A stretch of 5,002 nt of DNA, taken from the NCBI GenBank assembly GCA_021157645.1, contig JAGGWC010000139.1:1-5002 (forward strand), read 5' to 3'. Positions 1 through 5,002 of the stretch are shown here, piece by piece; position 1 is the stretch's first letter; every line of letters begins with the position of its first letter. The notes below the pieces were generated by a model. The model saw only the letters and a list, made by a program, of their open reading frames with translations, was not told where the DNA came from and did not search any database. Both the position numbers and the translations under genes were made by a program. Source of the DNA: Candidatus Cloacimonadota bacterium (GTDB taxonomy: Bacteria > Cloacimonadota > Cloacimonadia > Cloacimonadales > TCS61).

Positions 1-1122
1 TTTTTGAAAACTGCCAAACACCGGGTAAATATTGCACTTACACATCGACAGGTGAAAGATAACAGAAGTGAGCTAACAAGTGAATTTGATATAGCTGATA
101 TTTCAGCTCGAAATGTTTTCTTTAAAGATCTGGTAAACATTAATTCCAATTACTCACTTAGGAATATCGAATTCTATCCGAAGATTAAAGAGTTCCAACA
201 TGTTGGTGAAGACATGGGTTCCTATGATATTGATACTCTTTTTGTTGGATATTTTCAGGGTGATTATGATTGGGAGGTTATCGAGATAGATTACGATAAT
301 CCTGAAATGTCTGTGGAGATTAATGCCAGCCTTTCAATGAATCTAACACCAAAAATGATTACGAAATCATTTTTAAGAAAATTCCAAACAGAAACATATA
401 TTACGATAACAGAAAACTCCAGAGCAAAGGACAAAAAGTCAGTATATTTTTTAAATCCGAGTGTATTGATGGATACAGTAACAACGATCTTCGGTAGAAG
501 AATTCTGCATCAAACTTTATCAATCGATATTTTGGAGAGAAAGCTAACTTCTAAATTGGGCTATAAATTAGAGGAAACTTTAGATAGCCGTTATAACGAA
601 GAAACAGCAAAAAAAAATCAGGAAACATGGGATGCTGAATTGAGTATTTTAGTATTTAAAAATACGAACATGGAACTTCATTTTGATCATATGAGAGAAG
701 AAGATTCACATTACAATTTGCAAATGGAAATAGATCAAATAGAGATGGATATTCAGAATAGACTATCTTCCGATGTAACATTAAGATCATCAGCTTCTTA
801 TTCATTTGAAGAAGGAAACGATGATGCAAATGATAATAAATATACTATCAGCGCATTAAAGTTTGAAGAATCAGCATCCTACTTCTTTAAACGAAAATAC
901 AGATTCTTTGCTAAAGCTAGCTATAAAAGAAATTATCGTGATGGATCTGGATTCTTAACCTTTCTTGCAGATAAAAAGGAGGGAAATATTTTCAAATGGG
1001 ATATTACTATGAATTACCGTATGAGCAATTACACATCGCTAAATTTGCAATATTCAGGTAATAGTTACCCGGAAGAAAAACAGGTTCACAAACTCAGTTT
1101 GGAAGTGAAAGCAGAATTCTAA
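1..1122 (+). CDS. C-terminal part of a large beta-rich envelope protein, probably outer-membrane (5' partial)
   Basis: The reading frame is open from base 1 and no ribosome-binding site is visible. The TTG at 4 is probably an internal leucine, so the true start lies upstream. About 373 residues are visible. Numbering from that TTG, residues 67-92 hold a Gly/Tyr/Asp-rich stretch (VGEDMGSYD, then GYFQGDYDW). I associate this style with large uncharacterised beta-sandwich/barrel proteins of Cloacimonadota and Fidelibacterota; this is from memory. From about residue 100 onward the chain is a run of short amphipathic, alternating beta strands (for example SLSMNLTPKM, AELSILVFK, SASYSFEEG, ITMNYRMSNY). 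It ends in LEVKAEF, with aromatic and hydrophobic residues in alternation and a terminal Phe, like the C-terminal strand recognised by the BAM complex. No catalytic motif is visible. The next gene has its own candidate promoter, so this gene probably ends its own transcript. An outer-membrane location is inference; a secreted beta-sandwich protein is the alternative. Confidence 0.75.
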   Translation, partial: FLKTAKHRVNIALTHRQVKDNRSELTSEFDIADISARNVFFKDLVNINSNYSLRNIEFYPKIKEFQHVGEDMGSYDIDTLFVGYFQGDYDWEVIEIDYDNPEMSVEINASLSMNLTPKMITKSFLRKFQTETYITITENSRAKDKKSVYFLNPSVLMDTVTTIFGRRILHQTLSIDILERKLTSKLGYKLEETLDSRYNEETAKKNQETWDAELSILVFKNTNMELHFDHMREEDSHYNLQMEIDQIEMDIQNRLSSDVTLRSSASYSFEEGNDDANDNKYTISALKFEESASYFFKRKYRFFAKASYKRNYRDGSGFLTFLADKKEGNIFKWDITMNYRMSNYTSLNLQYSGNSYPEEKQVHKLSLEVKAEF

Positions 1123-1128
1123 TATTTG

Positions 1129-1150
1129 TTTATTTCTGTGAAGAAATGAA
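1129..1150 (+). other. Stem-loop with GTGA (GNRA-type) tetraloop just after the stop codon
   Basis: Bases 1129-1137 pair with 1142-1150 as nine consecutive pairs, one of them a G-U wobble (1131/1148). They enclose the loop GTGA at 1138-1141, which is GUGA in RNA and fits the GNRA class. It begins six bases after the stop of the upstream gene. The stem is AU-rich and no U tract follows, so it is not a classical intrinsic terminator. It could stabilise the 3' end of the upstream mRNA or help termination. Chance formation in AT-rich DNA is possible. Confidence 0.35.
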
Positions 1151-1153
1151 AAA

Positions 1154-1197
1154 TCCTGTTGACTTTGAAATGATCGATTCTAAAATTTTCAACAGGA
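1154..1197. repeat. 9-bp perfect inverted repeat bracketing the gmhA promoter
   Basis: TCCTGTTGA at 1154-1162 is the exact reverse complement of TCAACAGGA at 1189-1197, with 26 bases between the arms. The left arm overlaps the candidate -35 box and the right arm covers the expected transcription start, so the arms flank the core promoter. This could be a pair of operator half-sites for a dimeric or looping regulator. In read-through RNA from the upstream gene it could instead form a long-loop hairpin just before the ribosome-binding site. The symmetry is directly visible; the role is inference. Confidence 0.45.
1159..1186 (+). promoter_or_regulatory. Sigma70-like promoter for the gmhA-dtd unit
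   Basis: TTGACT at 1159-1164 (five of six matches to TTGACA) is followed after a 16-bp spacer by TAAAAT at 1181-1186 (five of six matches to TATAAT). The predicted start is near 1193, giving a leader of about 20 nt that just contains the Shine-Dalgarno of gmhA. The position in the gap directly upstream of gmhA supports it. The caveat is that promoter consensus in this lineage is not well established, and AT-rich DNA gives chance -10 boxes easily. Confidence 0.5.
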
Positions 1198-1203
1198 ATA
1201 AGG

Positions 1204-1209
1204 AAGGAG
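1204..1209 (+). promoter_or_regulatory. Ribosome-binding site of gmhA
   Basis: AAGGAG lies four bases before the ATG at 1214 and is preceded by a second AGG, giving a purine-rich AGGAAGGAGAAA block (1201-1212). It fixes the gmhA start. The same 12-mer precedes the L,D-transpeptidase start (2460-2471). Confidence 0.8.
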
Positions 1210-1213
1210 AAAA

Positions 1214-1804
1214 ATGAAAAATAATATTGAAATTTCATTAAAAGAATCTGCTGACAATTTTGTAGATTTTGCTTCAGATAAGAGAAATATTAAGATAATT
1301 GAACAAATTTCCGATAAGATCGCAAATGCATTTAAAAATGGGAATAAAGTTCTTATTTGCGGTAATGGCGGTAGCTCTACAGATGCAATGCATTTTGCTG
1401 AAGAATTAACCGGGAAATTTCGTAAAGAACGTCGTGCTTTACCGGCAATTACTCTAACCGACCCGTCACATATTACCTGTGTTGCAAACGATTATGGCTT
1501 TGAAGGAATTTTTGCCCGAGCGGTAGAAGCTTATGGAAAAGAAGGTGATGTGTTGATAGCAATTTCAACCAGCGGTAATTCGCAGAATGTGATTAATGCT
1601 GTAAAAATTGCATCAGATAGAAAAATGATAACTTTTGGGTTATTGGGAAAAGATGGTGGAAAATTAAATAGTAAATGTGATTTTCAACTTATTGGTTCTG
1701 GCAAAACAACTGATAGAATTCAGGAAATACACATAGCAGTTCTTCACATAATTATAGAAACAATCGAGAGAATTCTTTTTCCGGAGAATTATACGGATGA
1801 ATAG
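1214..1804 (+). CDS. gmhA: Phosphoheptose isomerase (sedoheptulose-7-phosphate isomerase)
   Basis: This cytoplasmic enzyme converts D-sedoheptulose 7-phosphate to D-glycero-D-manno-heptose 7-phosphate, the first step of ADP-heptose synthesis for LPS inner core or S-layer glycans. The 196 residues match the family length (E. coli GmhA has 192) and form a single SIS sugar-isomerase domain. Visible hallmarks are CGNGGSSTDAMHFAEELTG (residues 49-67), the SIS phosphate-binding loop ISTSGNSQNV (117-126), GKDGGK (145-150) and DRIQEIHI (167-174). By comparison with E. coli GmhA as I remember it, the metal and catalytic residues His61, Glu65, Gln172 and His180 correspond to His60, Glu64, Gln170 and His178 here, all present. 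E. coli has His-Cys after GNGGS where this protein has Ser-Thr. The start is fixed by a strong AAGGAG four bases upstream. The dtd ATG follows the stop with no gap. No other heptose-pathway gene (hldE, gmhB, hldD) is in the window. Confidence 0.95.
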   Translation: MKNNIEISLKESADNFVDFASDKRNIKIIEQISDKIANAFKNGNKVLICGNGGSSTDAMHFAEELTGKFRKERRALPAITLTDPSHITCVANDYGFEGIFARAVEAYGKEGDVLIAISTSGNSQNVINAVKIASDRKMITFGLLGKDGGKLNSKCDFQLIGSGKTTDRIQEIHIAVLHIIIETIERILFPENYTDE

Positions 1805-2242
1805 ATGAAATTAGTAATTCAGCGTGTAAAACATGCCAGAGTAGAAATTGGTGGAAAAGAAATATCCAGCATTGGTAAAGGATTGCTTATTTTAATTGGT
1901 ATTTCCAAAGATGATGATGGAACTCAAATTGAGTGGCTGGCAAAAAAAGCTGTTGAATTAAGGATATTTGAAGATGAACATGATAAAATGAATCTGTCTC
2001 TAAAAGAAATAAATGGTGAGATATTACTTGTTTCACAATTTACACTTTACGGAAGTTGCAATAAAGGACGCAGACCCGATTTTTTGAATGCTGCCAAACC
2101 TGAAAAAGCTAAAGAAATGTATCTTAATTTTGCAGGAGCCATTAAGCAGAACGGTATTATTCCAAAACTTGGAGAATTTGGTGAACACATGGATATTACA
2201 TTATTAAATGATGGTCCTGTTACAATGATTCTTGAGAGATAG
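1805..2242 (+). CDS. dtd: D-aminoacyl-tRNA deacylase
   Basis: This cytoplasmic proofreading enzyme hydrolyses the ester bond of D-aminoacyl-tRNA (and of Gly-tRNA-Ala), keeping D-amino acids out of translation. The 145 residues are the normal full length for DTD. The N-terminus MKLVIQRV is typical. The active-site motif SQFTLYG is at residues 77-83, with the family's conserved Thr at 80. The second motif NKGRRPDF is at 86-93, and the Gly-cisPro motif NDGPVTM at 135-141 provides chiral selectivity. The ATG starts on the base after the gmhA TAG (1802-1804), with only a weak GGATGA at 1795-1800 upstream, so translation is probably coupled to gmhA by reinitiation. Downstream, two bases separate the stop from a decayed HAD-hydrolase fragment. 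Nothing suggests loss of function. Confidence 0.95.
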   Translation: MKLVIQRVKHARVEIGGKEISSIGKGLLILIGISKDDDGTQIEWLAKKAVELRIFEDEHDKMNLSLKEINGEILLVSQFTLYGSCNKGRRPDFLNAAKPEKAKEMYLNFAGAIKQNGIIPKLGEFGEHMDITLLNDGPVTMILER

Positions 2243-2244
2243 GG

Positions 2245-2460
2245 AATAATATTATTTTTGATCTGGGCAATTTTCTGGTAGAATATAACTTTGATGTATT
2301 TTACAAAGAGTTAGGCTATGAACCAGAAAAAGAAGTACTGATGGAGTCAACCGCTCCTGTTCTGGAGTTTGAATCAGGCAGGATTATACAACATGAATTT
2401 TATTCTTAAATGTTGAAGACACAAAAAGATATAAGAAATTATTTGAATTGGACTAAAATA
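2245..2460 (+). pseudogene. Remnant of a YihX-like HAD-family phosphatase (N-terminal third, no start codon, stop and frameshifts)
   Basis: No intact gene lies in this gap, but frame 2245-2406 translates to a recognisable HAD subfamily IA N-terminus. It has NNIIFDLGNFLVEYNF, with the nucleophile Asp encoded at 2260-2262, then a helical cap region ending FESGRIIQHEFYS. E. coli YihX has the matching FDLGNVIVDIDF and HERGEISDEAF (from memory). There is no ATG, GTG or TTG before the motif in this frame, and a TAA follows at 2407. Family-like coding then appears to continue in another frame (2427-2450, RYKKLFEL) and back in the first frame (2449-2460, WTKI), echoing the YEQF...W...F element of YihX. 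All later HAD motifs (the Thr/Ser, Lys and acidic motifs) are absent, because the L,D-transpeptidase ribosome-binding site follows at 2463. The family's usual length is about 200 residues; about 70 survive. The N-terminal assignment is strong; the frameshifted tail is inference. Confidence 0.7.
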
Positions 2461-2462
2461 GG

Positions 2463-2468
2463 AAGGAG
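2463..2468 (+). promoter_or_regulatory. Ribosome-binding site that sets the L,D-transpeptidase start at 2476
   Basis: AAGGAG lies seven bases before the ATG at 2476, inside the 12-mer AGGAAGGAGAAA that also precedes gmhA. The earlier in-frame ATG at 2410 abuts the TAA of the HAD remnant and has only TTCTT before it, with no Shine-Dalgarno. This favours 2476 as the true start. Confidence 0.8.
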
Positions 2469-2475
2469 AAAGAGT

Positions 2476-3120
2476 ATGATAGATCTAGAAAAAATAATTG
2501 TAATTAATATTGAAGAACAGAAATTGCGTTTGATTCAAAATGATCGCAAAATTGCTGAATACTCAATATCAACTTCTAAGTTTGGTATTGGAAATAAATC
2601 CGGAAGTAATATGACACCTTTAGGACATCATATTGTAAAAGAGAAAATTGGAGATCATGTTTCTGTTAATTCAATTTATAAGACAGGTGAATTTACAAAA
2701 GAAATTGCTACAATAAATAATAATAAAGTTTTTGCTGAAGATCTTGTAACGACACGGATAATAAAATTAGAAGGAACGGAAAACGGCATCAATAGAGGCA
2801 GTGGAATAGATTCATATGAAAGAGAGATATGGATTCATGGAACACCGGCAGAAGATAAGATAGGAACGCCTGCATCTCATGGTTGTATAAGAATGAAGAA
2901 CAATGACATTATTTTACTTTTTGATTCAATTGAAGTGGGAACGTTAGTTAATATCGAAATGAAAATTGATACAAAAGTGCAGGGAAGAAAGACTCAATCT
3001 GCAAATAGAGGACACATTTTCAGATTAAATGACAGACGCAAAAAAGGTATTCTTGACTCAACATTATGGAGGTTAGGTAGCAAAGAGCGTAGAAAAGAGG
3101 GTGAACGAAGAAAAAAATAG
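2476..3120 (+). CDS. L,D-transpeptidase (YkuD/ErfK family) with basic C-terminal tail and no signal peptide
   Basis: YkuD-family enzymes use a catalytic cysteine to make 3-3 crosslinks in peptidoglycan or to anchor proteins to it, normally in the periplasm. From ATG 2476 the protein has 214 residues. The YkuD domain covers about residues 5-163: KIIVINIEEQKLRL at the start, TPLG at 47-50, and the signature HGTPAEDKIGTPASHGCIRM at 121-140 with Cys137, His121, His135 and Arg139 in place. A longer reading from ATG 2410 would add 22 residues, but these look like leftover HAD sequence and have no ribosome-binding site. Neither start gives a signal peptide or membrane segment, and the TAA at 2407 blocks any further in-frame extension. 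Short signal-less YkuD proteins do occur in other Gram-negatives, so this may be a natural subfamily. Residues 164-214 form an Arg/Lys-rich tail (NDRRKK at 185-190, KERRKEGERRKK at 203-214). It is last in the gmhA-dtd direction and convergent with the next gene. Confidence 0.88.
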   Translation: MIDLEKIIVINIEEQKLRLIQNDRKIAEYSISTSKFGIGNKSGSNMTPLGHHIVKEKIGDHVSVNSIYKTGEFTKEIATINNNKVFAEDLVTTRIIKLEGTENGINRGSGIDSYEREIWIHGTPAEDKIGTPASHGCIRMKNNDIILLFDSIEVGTLVNIEMKIDTKVQGRKTQSANRGHIFRLNDRRKKGILDSTLWRLGSKERRKEGERRKK

Positions 3121-3162
3121 TTAGTTAAAGATATCAAATGTGAAGGGTTTTATTCAAGTCTT

Positions 3163-5002
3163 TTACTTCATTAGGATCATTTTTTTAGTATTCGTGTAAA
3201 TACCTGATTTTATTTTATAAAGATAAACTCCACTTGAAACCGGTTTGCTGGAATTATCTGTACCATTCCAGCTTGCAGTATATTCACCAGTTTCTTTTGC
3301 TTCATTTATAAGTGTTTTAACAAGTTGACCTCTTAAATTATAAATTTCAAGTGTTACATTTCCTGCTTCTTTAATTGAAAAAGCTATATTTGTAACCGGA
3401 TTAAATGGGTTTGGATAATTATTTTTAAGCTTGGTTATAAAAGGTAATAAATGGTGTTCTGTATTAACATATCCCACGTTTAATGTCACAGGGATCACAT
3501 AATCATCGCCACGAGTAGTGGTGTAATTGGAATTATTATGGATCACAAGATTTGCAGTATATACCTCACCTGCAATAAGATCCTCTGTATTAATTGGAAT
3601 CATTATCATAACTGATCCCCCATTACCGGGAACTGTTCCTGAAACATTAGTGAACTCCCCAAGCCAGTTTTCGGGTCTTGTAAATTCATCCGTATATTCT
3701 ACAGTGATGTTATACTCAAGATCACCCGGTCCATTATTAGTGATGAAGAACGAGAGTGTTCCTGTTGTGTCAGGAGGAAGGTAACATATAAGTTCAGTAA
3801 CACTTACATCCATTTCAGACCAGAACAATGAGAAATCAAGTGTAGTAACAACGTTTGCTATGTTAAAATTCAGTTCTTCAGCATCGAGATATAATGGTGC
3901 AACGCAAGAAATATCAAATACACTAGGCCAGGTTCCCATAATGACATAAGTTCCATCAGCTTCTGTAATGTTGTTTAATTCTGTGCCGATAATAGAAACA
4001 GTTGCTCCTTCAATTGGATTGCCGGAGCCGAATTCTGTTACAGTTCCAAAAAGAAAACCAGAAGAAAATCCGGTTATGCCAAAATCATCGATAAACCAAC
4101 CAGGATATGTAACTGTACTGTCTGAACCAAAATGCCATCTAAAGATGATATTTTGACCGATATAAGAAGAAAGATCAAATTCTACATATTCCCAACCTGA
4201 GCTTGTTCCACAGAAAATCTCTTCCGGATACAATGGATTTGCAGAATTAGCTGTTCCAGTATAACCGTTTATAGGCTCGATAACAGACCAGCTTAAACCT
4301 CCATCGGATGAAATTTTTACATTACCACCATCCCAACTATTCTCAATATTATACCAGTGGTGAAAAAATAATATAGGATTAAACGATGGAATTAAATAAT
4401 ACTCTGGAGAATCTACAGTAAAATTCGCCTCGTTAGGATAGTCATTATCCAGAACAGTCCCCCAGAGTTTATCGCCGGAATAGGCATTAGAAGGACCATT
4501 AGATGGAATCCCCCATTGCCAACCTGCAGGATTATTGCTGATAAAACCCCCATCATCATTCTCAAAATCATTCCAATAAGAATAGCCTTCCAATTCAAAA
4601 TCGACAGTAGTTGTTTGTCCATCTTGAACGATAACATCTTCCTCGACATCAGTTGGATAATTTGGATAATCGCAATAAACATCGTAAGTTTCAGCTACCA
4701 CATCGACAATTGAATAATAACCGGTATTGTCGGTTAAAGCATTATATTCATATCCGCCCAGGCTTACGGCAAAGATATGCGCACCTTCTAAAGGTAGACC
4801 TGTATCAATGTCTATTACTGTTCCATCAATGCCACCGAATAAGTTAGCATCCATGGCAATATCATAAGTAACAACCTTATAATCAGGATCATCACTTGGA
4901 AAAGCAAATCCTGTTAGCTGTCTTTCAGATAAATGGAAGAGTAGACGAGGTACCAATCCTGCTTCGTTCCTAACGGGATTATCCTTCGATGCTGCATTTA
5001 AT
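3163..5002 (-). CDS. Secreted multidomain surface protein with C-terminal sorting (FlgD/T9SS type A-like) domain (5' partial)
   Basis: The frame stays open to the right edge; upstream of the TTG at 4956 it reads on (NPVRNEAGLVPR spans it), so the start is outside the window. Residues are numbered from that TTG. Domains in order: a carboxypeptidase-regulatory-like beta-sandwich (about 42-122, GTVIDIDTGLPLEGAHIFA, TDNTGYYSI); a MAM-like or M6-peptidase-associated jelly roll (about 126-296, VKISSDGGLSWSVI, SGWEYVEFDLSSYIGQ, GWFIDDFGI); a second regulatory-like domain (about 300-378, GTVTEFGSGNPIEGATV, TEADGTYVI); an Ig-like domain (about 382-495, LSFFITNNGPGDLEYNI); and a C-terminal Ig-like sorting domain (508-597, NNYPNPFNP, GVYLYKI, ending KKMILMK). 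The last domain resembles the T9SS type A sorting/FlgD-like domain, implying export to the surface or outside the cell. No protease active site is visible here; one could lie upstream. The role is probably adhesion or support of an upstream enzyme. It ends 42 bp from the convergent L,D-transpeptidase gene. Confidence 0.88.
   Translation of the reverse strand, partial: LNAASKDNPVRNEAGLVPRLLFHLSERQLTGFAFPSDDPDYKVVTYDIAMDANLFGGIDGTVIDIDTGLPLEGAHIFAVSLGGYEYNALTDNTGYYSIVDVVAETYDVYCDYPNYPTDVEEDVIVQDGQTTTVDFELEGYSYWNDFENDDGGFISNNPAGWQWGIPSNGPSNAYSGDKLWGTVLDNDYPNEANFTVDSPEYYLIPSFNPILFFHHWYNIENSWDGGNVKISSDGGLSWSVIEPINGYTGTANSANPLYPEEIFCGTSSGWEYVEFDLSSYIGQNIIFRWHFGSDSTVTYPGWFIDDFGITGFSSGFLFGTVTEFGSGNPIEGATVSIIGTELNNITEADGTYVIMGTWPSVFDISCVAPLYLDAEELNFNIANVVTTLDFSLFWSEMDVSVTELICYLPPDTTGTLSFFITNNGPGDLEYNITVEYTDEFTRPENWLGEFTNVSGTVPGNGGSVMIMIPINTEDLIAGEVYTANLVIHNNSNYTTTRGDDYVIPVTLNVGYVNTEHHLLPFITKLKNNYPNPFNPVTNIAFSIKEAGNVTLEIYNLRGQLVKTLINEAKETGEYTASWNGTDNSSKPVSSGVYLYKIKSGIYTNTKKMILMK

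Noticed and set aside
2413..2435. Possible promoter for the L,D-transpeptidase (TTGAAG then TATAAG)
   Set aside because: The spacer is only 11 bp, too short for a sigma70-type promoter. The sequence is part of the HAD remnant.
3121..3170. Possible bidirectional terminator between the convergent genes (TGAAG at 3141-3145 with CTTCA at 3166-3170)
   Set aside because: Only five pairs with a 20-base loop, and the right arm lies inside the minus-strand coding region. It is too weak to call.
3527..3784. Plus-strand open frame of 85 codons
   Set aside because: It lies wholly inside the minus-strand surface-protein gene, has no ribosome-binding site or recognisable domain, and is a shadow of that coding frame.
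3968..4156. Plus-strand open frame of 62 codons
   Set aside because: It is antisense to the second regulatory-like domain of the minus-strand gene, with no independent support.
4413..4682. Minus-strand open frame of 89 codons, rich in Ile/Met/Leu and superficially membrane-like
   Set aside because: It overlaps the well-supported minus-strand gene in another frame. The hydrophobic look comes from reading the Asp/Asn/Tyr-rich codons of the jelly-roll domain out of frame.
4516..4847. Two overlapping plus-strand open frames (4516-4713 and 4653-4847)
   Set aside because: Both are antisense shadows of the surface-protein gene, without ribosome-binding sites or protein-like composition.
4954..4956. 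TTG as the start of the minus-strand gene
   Set aside because: The frame continues without a stop to the window edge with protein-like sequence, and no ribosome-binding site precedes the TTG. The gene is partial.

Overview
The window is AT-rich bacterial DNA, roughly two-thirds A+T by eye, with tightly packed genes. The best lineage clue is the minus-strand surface protein. Its modular architecture (carboxypeptidase-regulatory-like domains, a MAM-like jelly roll, and a C-terminal Ig-like sorting domain with a YPNPFNP motif and a short basic/hydrophobic end) is typical of Cloacimonadota, Fidelibacterota (Marinimicrobia) and neighbouring FCB-group bacteria. The presence of gmhA implies a Gram-negative envelope with heptose-containing glycans. 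I favour a Cloacimonadota-like organism, but this is inference from protein style, not from a marker gene.

Layout: (1) 1-1122, plus strand: the C-terminal part of a large beta-rich protein, cut by the window edge and ending in a phenylalanine-terminated strand like an outer-membrane beta-barrel. (2) 1123-1213: a short gap that holds a small GNRA-type stem-loop, a good sigma70-like promoter, a 9-bp inverted repeat bracketing that promoter, and a strong Shine-Dalgarno. (3) 1214-3120, plus strand: a probable transcription unit of gmhA (sedoheptulose-7-phosphate isomerase), dtd (D-aminoacyl-tRNA deacylase, whose ATG directly follows the gmhA stop), a decayed fragment of a YihX-like HAD phosphatase, and an L,D-transpeptidase (YkuD) gene. 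The real start of the transpeptidase is probably ATG 2476, not the in-frame ATG at 2410. (4) 3163-5002, minus strand: the C-terminal part of a secreted multidomain surface protein, convergent with the operon and running off the right edge. The 42-bp gap 3121-3162 shows no convincing terminator.

Functionally, gmhA and the L,D-transpeptidase point to envelope work (LPS heptose synthesis, peptidoglycan or lipoprotein crosslinking), and the two flanking partial genes encode envelope or surface proteins. dtd is a housekeeping translation-quality gene that often sits in unrelated operons. I see no defence system, CRISPR, RNA gene, mobile element or clearly new system. The points most worth a second look are the HAD gene remnant, the signal-less L,D-transpeptidase with its strongly basic tail, and the promoter framed by an inverted repeat.
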